Shown here: positions 40,517-51,995 of the stretch, one piece after another | Numbering within the stretch: position 1 is the first letter of the stretch | How the letters are laid out: the number at the start of each line of letters is the position of its first letter | Program-made: the position numbers and the translations under genes | The notes under the pieces: generated by a model | Told to the model about the DNA's origin: nothing | Seen by the model: only the letters and a program-made list of their open reading frames with translations | The model's database searches: none | Assembly: GCA_011947345.1 (NCBI GenBank) | Contig: JAAVTG010000649.1 | Coordinates: forward strand, 62,001-126,000 | Direction: 5' to 3' | DNA from: Phytophthora quininea | Taxonomy: Eukaryota; Oomycota; Peronosporomycetes; Peronosporales; Peronosporaceae | Length of the DNA stretch: 64,000 bases

Positions 40517-42253
40517 TGAATAGCAGAGGAAAAAGCGAGATTTGTGTTTGACAGCTCTCGGCCACTCGCCGTAAAGTTCGTGTCGATCGAGTCGGATTCT
40601 GACAACTCAGCGTTATGGTCTGAGGGGCCTCTGTTCACCAGCGACAGCGACTGGGAGTCTTCATCTCCCTCGTTGTCAGAAGATGATGGAGGAGGGTCGG
40701 ACTCAGCAAGCGATAGAGAACCAGAGCAACCGTGCTTGGCCGTAGAAGGTCGAGCAAGAGAGATAATCGACGCCGATCCATGCAAGAAGAAGTGTCTCGA
40801 AAGAAAAACAGAAGCGCTTGAAAAGTTTCCAGGAAGGGCAGGTTGTGTGGACTGATCACCCACACCAGCTACGTTTGCGGGGAGGTGTTAGTGCTGATGG
40901 TTCAGCTCAGTAAACCGCTGCAGATTGAGTCTCCAAAACTTCCGAGGTTCAACTTGCTTACGTCAACCAAAAGCCGTCAGAGAAACAACCAAAATGATAA
41001 TTCACCTCCTTTCTTGCCGACAACTCCTCATCACATCTACAGGTTTTTCTGGTGTCTGTGGACCGCACGGAGAAGAGGGAGACGAAAACAAGTATTTTGA
41101 CAGCTCGTGGCAGTACTGATGAAAGGAAAGAGTCCTGGAAGACGTCGGGGAACTGGCGTACAAGAGCAATTTGTTTATTTTCTACCGGTGATGTGGGCGA
41201 GTTTGACGGAAGTCATTTTGCGCACTTTATGCAGTATCGGCAACTACTTTATCTCGCTACAATCTCCGGATTGACGAAGGCGTCGTCTGCGTCAACCCCA
41301 CGGCGGTACGTTAATCTAAATGCTGCTGTCCTGGATCTAGCTTGGATTGTGGATTGGATTAAAGATATTGCTGTTGACATTGGTGAAGTGGTTCCGGTTC
41401 AAATTCGTCGATAGAAGGTCAAAGACGGTGTTGTGGTGAAGACTGTGACCTCGGAGAATTATACCATGCTTCCGGCTTATTTGACTTGGGAAACGGTTAA
41501 AGCTTGCGGTGGTAGTATTGGGTATTGATCTACGGCCACCGTCGCCGTCCAACTTTTTTTTACATACTTACAAAACCTTCGGTTGCAACCACGCCGTCGG
41601 ACTGGTACTTCATGTCACTTGTTTGGTGGGCGTGTTTGGCGTTCATGTTGCCAACACGAACGAGCAGTACAATTTTGTGTGCAATGAACGTCAAGATGAA
41701 AAGGGAACGAACGAAGTTAACTTCATGCTGAATTGCATTGTGGAAACGGTATTGCGGCCTTTGAAGGCGACCAAGCTGACCGTGTATGCGGATAACTGCG
41801 GCGGACAGAACAAAATAACTACGTACTGGGGCTGCTACTTCTCGTAGCACAGGTGGGCTGGTGCGAAGAAGTTCACTACAAATTCTTTGTAAAAGGACAC
41901 ACGAGGAATGCGTGTGACCGGGGGTTCGGGCAGTTGAAGAGGCACGTGCAGCGTCAAAATTGCTGTACTGTGGACCAAATGACGGCTGTTGTAACACAGG
42001 TTTTCAAGACGAACGACTGTATCTGCTTGTCAGATGATAACACTGGCTTCAAGTACTTGTATACGACATGTACAAAGCGTTAAGTCTATCCAGAAGTATC
42101 AGATGTTCAAGATGCACCACAACACACCTGGTGTTGTGGAGTGTCGGAGTGACAAGCCAGTGGCCCACAACCTCCGTAGAGTGTACAACTTAACTCAAGC
42201 ATCAATTCCGAATGTGTTCCGCGCACGATTGGACAGCGGTAATGCCATTCATT
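40517..42253 (+). pseudogene. Transposon protein of the ADNCGGQNK type (DUF7869-like), broken
   Basis: An acidic Ser/Asp-rich N-terminus (SIESDSDNSALWSEG) precedes a Cys-containing helix DPCKKKCLERKTEALEKF. The middle pieces read MSVDRTEKRETKTS, then KDGVVVKTVTSENYTMLPAY then LTWETVKACG (41410-41515). The core reads ERQDEKGTNEVNFMLNCIVE, the hallmark TVYADNCGGQNK (41775-41815), YKFFVKGHTRNACDRGFGQL (41880-41940) and the tail SIQKYQMFKMHHNTPGVVEC then HNLRRVYNLT. This set occurs in proteins of oomycete and animal repeats with an RNase H-like fold and is probably a transposase or integrase relative; I infer that from motif style. Multiple stops and frameshifts are present. The PIF/Harbinger element at 42254 is inserted just after the recognisable tail. 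Confidence 0.6.
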
Positions 42254-42266
42254 AGAGAGGTTTCTG
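42254..42266 (+). repeat. Left TIR of the PIF/Harbinger element
   Basis: AGAGAGGTTTCTG, preceded by the ATT target duplication at 42251-42253. A similar GGTTTCTGG word recurs near 42339. Confidence 0.88.
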
Positions 42267-43063
42267 TCAGTCCTGTTGCTAGTCCGTTCCTGGTGGAGCA
42301 ACCAGGACAGGGACAGGGACCAGGAAAAGGCATCGTAAGGTTTCTGGCTGCCTGTTTCTGGTCCGCATTCGCATATCAGTTGTGTGAGGTGAGAGGCGGA
42401 AGGCGACGAGTGCTTGCCCTGCAGAATCCGGCGTTTGCAGGAGCCGATAGACGGTGTGCACTCCTAGCATAGTGACTAAGCAATCCGGAGGGTGTGGTGG
42501 GACGACGCGTGCGAGGACGTGTTAAGCAGCCAGATCCAGTCCGAGCCGAACCGCGAGGACGTGGCGGCGTTAGACTGCTGCTTCATCTAGTCCACCGAGC
42601 CAAAGTTCTCCTCGGTGTGGGCCTTCAGGGCGCCGTGTGGGCTGTGTTGGTGCTGTCGGGGGACGTCATCCACGTCTCAAGGGCAGCTTGGCTGGCAGGT
42701 GATTGGCAGCGGCGCGCACTCGACGGACCAGTGTCAAGGTTGTACAAAAGAATGGAGCGAGCGTTGGGGGCGTCAACAGCTTCTACGCAGTGAACTTCGC
42801 CAAGCTCGACGTTGAGGCGGTAAGCGAGGCTCTGTTGTGGGGTACCACTAACGCACAAACAGGTTCGAACTAACACTGCTTTGTGTGCTTGTGTCGATGC
42901 AGCTGTCCATGCCGCAGCAACTGGGGTTCTGATGATCGTTCGGAGAGATCCCACATGAAAGGATAAGATGCTAACATGGATGGCCTGAATCGAACGCGCC
43001 AAAGCAAACGTAACTCTGAGCGCTCGATGCTGCGCAAATCGGTCTCTCAGTTTTAAAGTTTCA
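42267..43063. other. Left arm of the PIF/Harbinger element, no clear gene
   Basis: Open frames such as 42494-42793 (+) and 42625-43368 (-) exist, but none has a recognisable domain. One reading on the plus strand, DDACEDVLSSQIQSEPNRED, could be a short protein fragment but is not assignable. Confidence 0.35.
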
Positions 43064-44009
43064 ATGATCCCCACCAAGAAGAACGCTCCCGCTATCGCAT
43101 CAAGCTCCGCCACCCGCGCTGCAGCACCTTCCGCTACCACCAGTTCAACCATCGTTGGCATGCAGCTAGTTACACCTAGTGGAGTCTGGGGTGCTGATGC
43201 TGGTAGCATCGCTGGCGAACTTGCCGATACTGCAATGCCAGAGGCAGGCTTGAGTTCGTTCCAGTTGACAATGGATCTTGATACAAGCTCAGGTGCTGTT
43301 GCGCACTCGACGCGGACTAGAGCTCCCGTTTCAGATGACAGCTTGCCTACAGCGGCCATGACAGCCAAAGCTGCTACGCCAAAGCGCAGTCAAGGCAAAA
43401 GCAACGCTAAGCGTAAGAAGTTCAACAAGTATGACGATCTGCTGCTATTGCGCCAAGTCAACGCTGATCACCCTTACAAGGCAGCTCGTGGTGGGGTTAT
43501 GGATGCCTGGGCTTCCGTCGCACGCAAGTTAAAGGGACTGGAAGACTTCACGAAAGCTGAGCTGACTGGTAAGCCAGCGCAAGCCCGCTTCAATGTATTG
43601 ATTGACCGTCACCGCTTACGACAAGGCCTCGGCAGCGGCTTCTGGGGTGTCAGAAGACTACGACGAAACAATCCAACTTCTCGATGACCTGCTACTAGAA
43701 ATTGATGAGCATGCGAGAGTAGAAGAGCTGAAGTCCGAGGAGCAGAAGGAGAAGCTCGCATCAGAAGAAAAATCAGGAAAATATATCCGAGATGAAGCTG
43801 TCTCGCGGCTCAAAAAGCGAAAGGAGCATCCTGATGAAACCCATGCGGAGACATCCCAGCCTCGCAAAGTCACCGTGTTCGACATCATGCGCGAGGACAA
43901 TGAGAAGGAGCGCGAGCTGAGGGTCACGCAGTGGGAACAAGAACAAGAAATGATGAGACAGCAAAAGGAAGCTGAGCTGAACGATCGCAAAGAAGAACGT
44001 GAATTTTGA
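43064..44009 (+). CDS. Myb/SANT-like protein of the PIF/Harbinger element
   Basis: Starts MIPTKKNAPAIASSSATRAA. An Ala/Ser/Thr-rich head leads to a basic patch (KRSQGKSNAKRKKFNKYDD) and a Myb/SANT-like domain (DDLLLLRQVNADHPYKAARG then GVMDAWASVARKLKG and ARFNVLIDRHR). A frame change near 43612 leads to YDKASAAASGVSEDYDETIQ, then a very charged coiled coil (EELKSEEQKEKLASEEKSGK and on to QEMMRQQKEAELNDRKEERE). In PIF/Harbinger elements this second protein binds the transposon ends and helps bring the transposase to them. It is convergent with the transposase gene, with about 115 bp between the 3' ends. Confidence 0.8.
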
Positions 44010-44124
44010 CTTCATCTCGCTCGTCTTGAGAACGAGAAATTTAAAACCCTGCTGCAACTGGCCAAGTTGAAATTGGGCGGCGAGATTACCAGCATGGACT
44101 GCGACAACGACGACGGGACGGCTG

Positions 44125-45231
44125 CTAGATCTCATCATCCTTAAGGTACGCACGCATACTTGGTGGTGCAACGCCAAAGTACTGGCTGATTTGATTCCCG
44201 CCTGTGTAGCAGTTGTGGCAATTAGTCAGTAGCATAGCAACATTAACGATTTTTTCCACGGGAGACAAGCGAATTTTCTGCGTTCTTTTGTAGTCGATAA
44301 AGGGCCACAACGTCTTCAAGCACTTGAAGTTCCATTCGACTGACTCCCGCAAGCGACTCATCTCCTTGTTGAAAGCGTGCTCGTCGTTGCTAATTCCATT
44401 TCCCTTGTAGCCACTGATTATGAAGACTTGGACTCCATACGCTCGATCGCCATACAAAAGCGCCCCTCAAATGTCTCGGGGTGACTTCGAAAGTGTTGAA
44501 TCAGCTTACTCTCGCGCAGCATCGTAGTGTCATGTCGTCTGCCTTCCATCGGTCCCCAGAAATGAATACAAAGCCCGTCTGGAGCAGTGATCGCTTGGTA
44601 ATTCAGGCAATGGCATCGCTTATGACCGCTGTAGCAGTACCGCTGCAAGTTCTCGCCCCGTTCGCCTCCAGGACGAGGTGAAGGACGACAGATGCCCAGC
44701 TTTGTGCCGTCAGGAAAACCGAAAACACCGTCCATCGGTGCGCCCTTCGCTTTAATTGCCGCACAGTAGTTTTCAATTCTTGATGCCACGAGGCGATCAG
44801 GCATATAGAGCTTCTCACTAAACTGACCGTGCACGTAGTCAATCATGTGTAGGAAAATTCTACTTAGCCACCCACGTGAGTTCCCGAAAATCTGAGCCAT
44901 GTCATAGTAGCGCATAGGCGTAGCTAGACGTCGAAGCATGATGCAGAGAGCCTCAATTCCGGGACAGCGGTCGTGAACCTTGCCGTTGTACACGGTCACA
45001 ACTTCGTCTGGAATTGCGAAGCAAGCCGTAAAGCTCAATGACACCCGCCACATCAAACCGAAACTCGAGCTCGCAGTTAGCGTCCTTGTAACTCGATAAA
45101 TCAAACCGAACTAGAGGGATCACAGGGCGCTCAACGTAGCCGATCAGGCTCAAGTAACGGAACTGCTTCTTGCGGCTGAAGCTTCTGCGCGTCACGATAT
45201 ACCATTGCAGCAACTCGACTTGGTTAACCAT
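44125..45231 (-). CDS. PIF/Harbinger DDE transposase
   Basis: Starts MVNQVELLQWYIVTRRSFSR. The N-terminal helical region (FDLSSYKDANCELEFRFDV) continues, after a frame change near 45015, as IPDEVVTVYNGKVHDRCPGI then EALCIMLRRLATPMRYYDMA (HTH-like). The catalytic core has FGFPDGTKLGICRPSPRPGG (first Asp), HKRCHCLNYQAITAPDG, WGPMEGRRHDTTMLRESKL, then across a T4 run at 44456-44459 (one T short) YGDRAYGVQVFI (second Asp) and NKEMSRLRESVEWNFKCLKT (third acidic residue, Glu). It ends at 44125 after FGVAPPSMRAYLKDDEI. Restoring the missing T rejoins the core perfectly, so the gene may be intact apart from sequence errors. Confidence 0.85.
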
Positions 45232-45417
45232 GGCGGGGCGTGAAATCGATTGGACCAGGCAGTGGGCGGGAAAATTGACTGTAAGAGGTACACGAACCGA
45301 GAACTCATTCCTGAAAAACGCAAATTCTCAGGACAAACTGAGCGAGAATTCCTGGTTGGTATCCCTAATCACCGCAAAATGTATTTTTACGCTCGATGAT
45401 CTTGAACGAACCAGGAC

Positions 45418-45430
45418 CAGAAACCTCTCT
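45418..45430 (-). repeat. Right TIR of the PIF/Harbinger element
   Basis: CAGAAACCTCTCT, exact complement of 42254-42266, followed by ATT at 45431-45433. Confidence 0.88.
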
Positions 45431-45433
45431 ATT

Positions 45434-46806
45434 AACCCGATCCGTTATTTTACATCATAACCAATAAAAAAACGAACTTAAGAATGTCGTTGAAGTTGAC
45501 ACCTTTGACCGAGTCTACCTGGCAGACAAGCATTACATGATTCGAAAGAGCTCATTCCCGTTCTGTGTCGTCTCAAATATGACTTTTCATTACTTTGTCA
45601 CCCCGCCCTAGGAATATATTGCGATATTTGTATTCCAATCGAGGGAATAGCGTCTTGAGCGCTCAAGACGATTGTATTCGACGTATCCTTACGAGACAAT
45701 ATACCAATTAGCGAGGCCTCGGTCGAACAGCAAGACAACAGTTCTCGCTCAGTTTGAAGTTCATCCTGTGTTGTTGAGTCAGAGCCCCACCTCTTCCTGG
45801 CGAGCTTTGCAATGGGCTAATCGCACCGTTTACACCAGCGCGAGGCTGACTGGGGGTGCATAATGGCGACGAGGGCCGCCGTCTCAAATCGGCAGGGGCA
45901 GCTTGTCCCGCCGGGCAGGACGACGAGAGATCCTGCAAGGTCGTTGCAGGCAAGGATTCCCTGCGCCGATCCATCCATCAAACGCGACCGCGGTCGTCAG
46001 CAGTCGAGTCTCGCTCTGTGGCCAGCGCTGCGTCTGGATGTCCAAGGCCACCGCGGACTTGCTGATGTAGCAACAGCTACAGCTAGCGCAACGGTCAAGA
46101 GGCTTGCAGCCTCCGTTCGCCATTAGCAGCTCCATGCGTCAAGCGCATCTGATCCCGCCAGCGCTTCAAACGGCCTGTCGTTGACTGGAGGCAATGGTCT
46201 GCAGCAGCCACGCACGGCAAGTGAGACTTGAGTTCCTTTGAGCTCGTGCTGCCCCGCCAGACCACGCGTGATATCCATGCGGGCCGATAAGTTTCCAGCG
46301 GCGTCCAGCTGGAGCCGCCACGACGGCAGCAGATGTCGACCGCAGCTTTGTGGTGGCGGTGTGATCCGGTCGCGTCGCGTGTCCGTTGTGGTTGCCCGAT
46401 CGCGGTGATCGCTCCTGTCGCAGTGGATCGACTACGGACAGAGGGCAGCAAAGTCCATATAGAGAAACGCTGGCCCCGCAACTGCATTGAGGCGTCGTCG
46501 TCGCCGCCGCCAAGTTGGCCAGCCTTGCAAGGCGCTTCAAAAACTGCTGAAGGAAACCCCGATGGAGCTTCCGTTTCGCTGTTGCTATTTTTAGCCCTCG
46601 CTATAATCAACTGCGGCGAACCCGTGGTCAAGTTGTGTAGGGGTAGGGGTGCGGTCGCATACAAAAGCGCAAGACAAGCTGCCGAAAATTCCTGCGCCCT
46701 CATTCTGCGAAGCTCCATACGACGGCGCCAGTTGTTTGTCGCTCTGATCCAGCTCCTCCCCTGCCTCCGCCCGCGAGTACATTTGTCGTTGCGGGGACCT
46801 TCCTCT
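45434..46806. other. 5' region of the AGC kinase gene, no clear gene
   Basis: The first part includes VDTFDRVYLADKHYMIRKSS in the plus frame (45500-45560), possibly the end of the older transposon split by the Harbinger insertion. From 45.7 kb on the sequence is GC-rich and becomes the probable promoter/5' UTR. An open frame extends upstream from the kinase start to 46333 without conserved content. Confidence 0.4.
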
Positions 46807-49236
46807 ATGCAGCAGCCTCGCCAGCGCATCACGCTCTTCTCGGCCGAGGACGCAGAGGCCATGACACTCCGCGAGCGCTCCAGTCTGATGCTGGGCTCCA
46901 GCCGCAGCGCGCGGCTCGACAAACGCGCGCTCAGCTACAGCATGCGCCCCAGCCAGACCGTATACGGCCACGAGGGCGAGGACTTCTTCGACGGCTCGGC
47001 CAGCTACTCGTCGGTCACGGAGCGCAGCGGCACGGGCAGCGTCGCGCCCAACCGCACGCGCCTGAGCGTGTCGCCGGACCTGAGCGGCGCCTTCGAGGAC
47101 ATCTTCGAGACGGACTGGGAGGGCTACATCTGGAAGCAGGGCCACGTCGTGCGCTCCTGGCGCTATCGCTACGCCGTGCTGTCGGGCGTGACCTTCTCGT
47201 ACTACGTGTCCAAGGACGTGGCCAAGATGGACACGGAGAAGTTCCGCGGCCGCGTGACCGTCACGGGCGCCTCCATCGACCCCAACCGCTCCAACGGGGT
47301 GCTCATCACCACCACCATTAACAAGGTCTTCGCCATGTACACGCGCTCCAGCATCGAGTGCGAGATCTGGGTCAAGATGATCCAGCAGGCGGTGCAGAAC
47401 ACCAACAGCCAGAAGCCAGGACAGAGTTTTAGCGGCGCCTCCGGACGGGAGTCGGACCTGCAGAGCGGAAGAGCGTGTCAATGGAACCCGTCGGCCAGCG
47501 GCACGCTGCCCTTCTCGGCAGGGAGTCTGCTGGCGCAGACGGTGCGGTCCTCGGGGACTGGAAGGCGCGCAATTTGGCGACGGTCAAACAGTTCTACTCC
47601 ATGTGGACGACCCAGTTCCTGGAGCAGACGGGAGTGGACGACTCGGCCGCGAACCTCATCTCGCTGTTCCGATCTGCTCCCCAGAAATGATCGTGTCGGT
47701 CAGTTATCCGTGCGAGTTTCTGCCCTCGACCAAGTTTTACGGACGCGAGGGGCTGGTGGACGTGGTGCTGGGCTTCTCGAGGTTTGTGCTGTTCAAGAGA
47801 TTCGCCGTTTCGCGGTACATGACTACCAAGCAGCCCAATGTGCTGCAAGTGCTGGCTGCGGGCACGATCTGGAACAAGTCGCTTCAGCGCGAATTTACCT
47901 TTACGACACGCGATGAGATCTACCTCAGTCCTGGTGGCCGCGTGCTCAGCTTACAGATGCAGATCGAGGTCGATTTGGCTGCATTCCAAATGTCGGACGC
48001 AGAGAGGAAACTCGCTAAGGCAGAGCGCGCGTTCCAAGCCTCGACGTCGAAGCGCGTGCTGTCCTTGTCGATCCAGCACTTCCACGTGAACCGTGTGTTA
48101 GGCAAGGGAACATTCGGCACGGTGGTGCTGGCTGAGCGCAAGAACACTGGCGAGATCTTTGCCGTGAAGATTCTGGAAAAGAGCTCCATGTCCAACTACG
48201 ACAAGCTCCGCACCAAGACCGAAATGCGCATCCTACGCGACGTGCATCACCCGTTCATCGCCCCTCTGCGCTTCTCTTTCCAAAGCCAATCTCGTGTGTT
48301 CTTGGGCATGGAGTACTACTCCGGTGGCAGCCTGTACACGCACATGAACCGCTTCTCAAACAACAAGGAGCACCGCGTGAAAATCCCGCTGGACATGGCG
48401 CGCGTAAAGTTTTACGCTGCGCAGATTGTCCTTGCAATCTCACACCTTCACGCGTGCGACATTGTGTACCGCGACCTCAAACCCGACAACATTATGATCG
48501 ATGTGGACGGAAACGTCGCGCTGGTGGATTTCGGTCTGTCGAAGACGAACGTGAACCAAATGTCGGGCGCTCGCACCATGGCCGGATCTCCGGCGTACAC
48601 CGCGCCGGAGTTGCTGAAGCCGAAGCGCTCGCGTGACTACGGCAAGGCGGTCGACTGGTGGTGCCTGGGCATCTTGCTGTACGAGATGTTGCTGGCAAAG
48701 CGTCCGTTCCACCACTTGAACGTGTCCGTGCTGTACAAGCTGATCGAGAAGGAGCCTGTCAAGTTCCCTTCCAAGTGCGGCATCCACCCGGATGCTCGCA
48801 GTCTGATCTTGGGCCTCTTGGAGAAGGATCCCAACAAGCGTCTCGGCGCTCGCCAGACGAGTGACATTTTGACGCACCCGTTCTTCAAGGATATTCGATG
48901 GAACATGGTCCTGCGCAAAAGATCACGCCGCCGTGGGTCCCGGCGCCAATGTCGATGGAGGAGGAGCGGATGAAGAGCCCCGACATCAACTTTGACAAGT
49001 TCCTGGCCTCGAAGACGGCGTCAACGGGTAATATCTTCAACATCATCTTCCCATGGAAGACCCCGCGTTCACGTCACCGCAGGGCAAGATCGGAGATGGA
49101 CTACGACTCGTTTGGCAAGTTTAGCTACGTGAGCGACACGACGAACTCGTTCCTTGTGGACGAAGACGAGATGCTTGATGCCGCATTTACGGGAAGACGC
49201 AGCATCCAGCTGCACACGTTGGCAGGCGAGGCCTGA
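46807..49236 (+). CDS. AGC protein kinase with N-terminal PH domain
   Basis: Starts MQQPRQRITLFSAEDAEAMT (46807). A PH domain at about residues 105-200 (ETDWEGYIWKQGHVVRSWRY, ECEIWVKMIQQAVQN). A middle lipid-transfer-like region follows (NLATVKQFYSMWTTQFLEQT, CEFLPSTKFYGREGLVDVV, then FTFTTRDEIYLSPGG). The kinase domain has the Gly loop VLGKGTFGTVVLAE, Lys in FAVKILEKS, YRDLKPDN, VDFGLSK, GSPAYTAPELL. The AGC C-tail ends with a hydrophobic-motif-like FGKFSYVSD. About 810 codons. Frame breaks at about 47465, in the C4 run 47679-47682 and in the A4 run 48917-48920 are each one base short; the last two lie in homopolymers. The architecture suggests phosphoinositide-controlled signalling like AKT, but the middle domain is unlike AKT. 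There are no introns. I think the gene is intact. Confidence 0.88.
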
Positions 49237-49345
49237 ACCAACAAACCACTGAACAAAAGACTCTGCGCATTAGTTGTACCAGCAGATGCACGTAGACGAA
49301 AACAGAACAAGTAAATTATTGTTAACTGCACTGCCTATTCAGTCC

Positions 49346-51876
49346 TCATTGGCGAGAAAGATCTTTCAAGCATGTCATCGCCGCATTCCGTCCACAAGCC
49401 CCCATGACACCGCCACCAGGGTGCGTTCCTGCCGAGCAAAAGTACAGGCCGTCGATGAACGATCGGTAACTTGAATAGCCCGCCATTGGTCTCATCCAGA
49501 AAAGCTGTTGACAAGCATGTCCGTTGGTGCGAATAGTACATGTCAGAATGTTCAAGCAAGCTCACCTGATCGAAGCCCATAGCACCATGGAAAATATTTC
49601 CTCTCGGCAGAGAGAAAATCTCTTCCAGATCCGGCGGCTGCAAGAGGAAAAGTGTTGTCAGTGAGTTCTTGAGTGTTATTTTATCCGCAAACTTTAACAC
49701 ACCGTAAGGATTTCGTAGTTCAGAATGGACTTGGTGAAGCCGGGAGCGTATTGCTCAATAACTGAAAACACTTTATTCGCAAAATGCTCCTTCCGTCCAG
49801 GTTCGCTCCATTTCCCATCCTAAGCAGCCAAGGAAGAGTTAATACTTCAAGTGCGCTAAGGTAAGCGATCGACATTTTACCTTTGGCTCGTAAGGCGTGT
49901 ACTGCACAAAGAGTAAAACAATATGGTTTCCTGAAAGGCAATAAGACAGTAAATGTTTCAGCCACCTAATAACAGATTCGACTAGTTGAGCTCTGTACCA
50001 GGAGGTGCGATTGTTGGGTCCAATGACGTTGGGATATTCATCTCAACGACCGGCCTACTTGAGCAAAATCCACGCTGGGAGTCCAGGTAAGCCTCCTCGA
50101 TCTGCTCAACAGCAATGTTGTTAGAGATGTTAACCTTCGCAAATGTGTCCAACTTTGTTACTGTCAGTCGGACCTGCTCCAGTGAGTCTTCAAAATGGAT
50201 GGTGCCGTAGTGATTCGGCATTGGTGTGTTGCCGTCCCCAGTGTTGGGGAAGCATGTAAAGTTTGGAAGCCGGTCGAGAGCCACATTAATCTACAATGAA
50301 ATACTCAGCGACGTAACATCCAATGCGAAGATAAGTAGAGAAAGCTGCTACCTTTGTCGAAGCGGACTCGCAATTCCAGTTGCGTTTGAAATGCGTGGCA
50401 ATTTCTTCGGAGAGCTCTGCCTTGTCAATCAGCTCAAGCACCGTGGTCATCGGACTCGCGTTCGACATGACACAACTTGCTTCAATAACGTCGCCACTTT
50501 CCAGACGCACTCCGTGCACTTTGCCACCGTTTACACTGATTGATTTGACGGGAGCATTGACGTGCGTTTCTGCTCCAACTTCCTCGGCTGCACTGGCGAT
50601 AGCTTGAGAAACCCCACCCATACCGCCCTTCACGTGCCCCCAAGCGCCTTTGATGCCGTTCACTTCTCCCATGACATGATGGAACAAAATGTAAGCAGAC
50701 CCAGGGGTCGAAGGAGAAACCTTCATACCACGAACGCCAGTTAGAATTGAGTAACCAAGCGATTGCCGAGATACCGCCCACCTTAGCACCAATAATGGCG
50801 TCCGTAGCCAACGTTGCTTTCAAAACATCCGACTCAAACCATTTGTCAAGGATTTTGGTCGCTGGCGCTGTCATGAACTCTGCGAAGGTCGTCAAGTCTT
50901 TTCCCAGCTTACCGCATCGGTATCCTAAGCGAGCCATAGCCTTAACTGCATCCACTCGTTGGCTAGCAAGGCAAGATAGCATCGTGATTATCATCCATAG
51001 TAACAACAACAACAAAAATACCTTAATGAAGCGGCCGGGCCAAAGGCAGCATGCAAGTCAGGAGGAGCCTACATACATCGCAGCGTCCAAATTGAAGGGC
51101 CCTTCCTGCAGCTGCAACACATCTACCTACCTCATCGAGCATCGGCAAGAAGAAATCCACCATTCTCTACAAACCCGACGAATCAGCACTACATGTAGCA
51201 CAATAACAGCCCCTGCCGTAGCAATACCTCGAGCATTTTGCTGTACTCTGGATACGCCTTCGCATCCTTCGTCGAAAACTGAGCTGCATATCCCATAGCA
51301 TCACCAGCTTCAAGGTTTACTCATAGGACAATACTAAAGAAACCTTCGCTCACCGATGCTCGCTTGAGTCTGCTGCATGTTACTCCCGAAGATTAAGCTG
51401 CGACCATCTCGTGTTGGCGTGAAGGAGCATGGATCCCTCACAAACACTATACACCCAAAAGTGATCACCCTTTCATAATTCCTTCACCAATCTTCCTCTA
51501 CCTTCCAGTCCGTGTCTGTGCAGCTCCAGGTCCTTGATAATCTGCGGTCGGAAGAGCGAGAACACGTAGGACGCCCGCGAGAACTTGAACCCTGGGAAGA
51601 TCTCCTCCGTCACTGCCGCGCCGCCAAGCACGTGGCGCTTCTCCAGCACGCACACACTCTTTCCGGCCTAGACAACGCCTCCGTCAGCACTGTAATTACG
51701 ATATTTGTGGATTGACGCACTTTTGCCAGGTACGCGGCGGCTACGAGGCCGTTGTGACCCCACCGACGACCACCACGTCCCTACAGCATGGAGAAGACTG
51801 TAAAGCATTTACGGGTAGCGTAAATCGTGGAGAGACCCGACCATTTCTTCCGCAGCAAGGACGTCGGAACCTTCAT
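49346..51876 (-). CDS. PYROXD2-like FAD-dependent oxidoreductase, mitochondrial
   Basis: The start [20 protein letters not shown] (51876) is a good mitochondrial presequence. After a candidate 32-nt intron (51781-51812) comes the FAD-binding [20 protein letters not shown], which needs one G restored in the run at 51758-51761. Then [20 protein letters not shown] and [131 protein letters not shown]; and the C-terminal [20 protein letters not shown]. At least six short introns lie in between. The family belongs to the phytoene-desaturase-like flavoproteins; PYROXD2 works in mitochondria but its substrate is unknown. It is head-to-head with the small gene at 51996 (119 bp between starts). Confidence 0.85.
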
Positions 51877-51995
51877 CCCTTCTCTCCGATGCTGCAAATC
51901 GTGGACTGGAAGCTTCAAGGTTGTCAAAAGGGGGATGGGCAGAACCTGGTCAAACTCGTTTTGGGTAAAGTTGAAGGTGGAGGTCAACCACCGAC

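Larger units (their letters stand above)
42254..45430. mobile_element. PIF/Harbinger transposon, near complete
   Basis: Perfect 13-bp terminal inverted repeats (AGAGAGGTTTCTG at 42254-42266 and its complement at 45418-45430), flanked by a 3-bp ATT duplication (42251-42253 and 45431-45433), as expected for PIF/Harbinger. The element is 3177 bp and encodes the two proteins typical of the superfamily: a Myb/SANT-like DNA-binding protein (43064-44009, plus) and a DDE nuclease (45231-44125, minus), arranged convergently. The left 800 bp is non-coding as far as I can tell, with a GGACAGG-type minisatellite near 42305-42330. Confidence 0.88.

Noticed and set aside
42625..43368. 247-codon minus-strand frame in the Harbinger left arm
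   Set aside because: It overlaps the start of the Myb-like gene and has no recognisable motif; probably a shadow.
46591..47481. 296-codon minus-strand frame opposite the AGC kinase
   Set aside because: Shadow of a high-GC coding region; the plus strand has a PH domain there.
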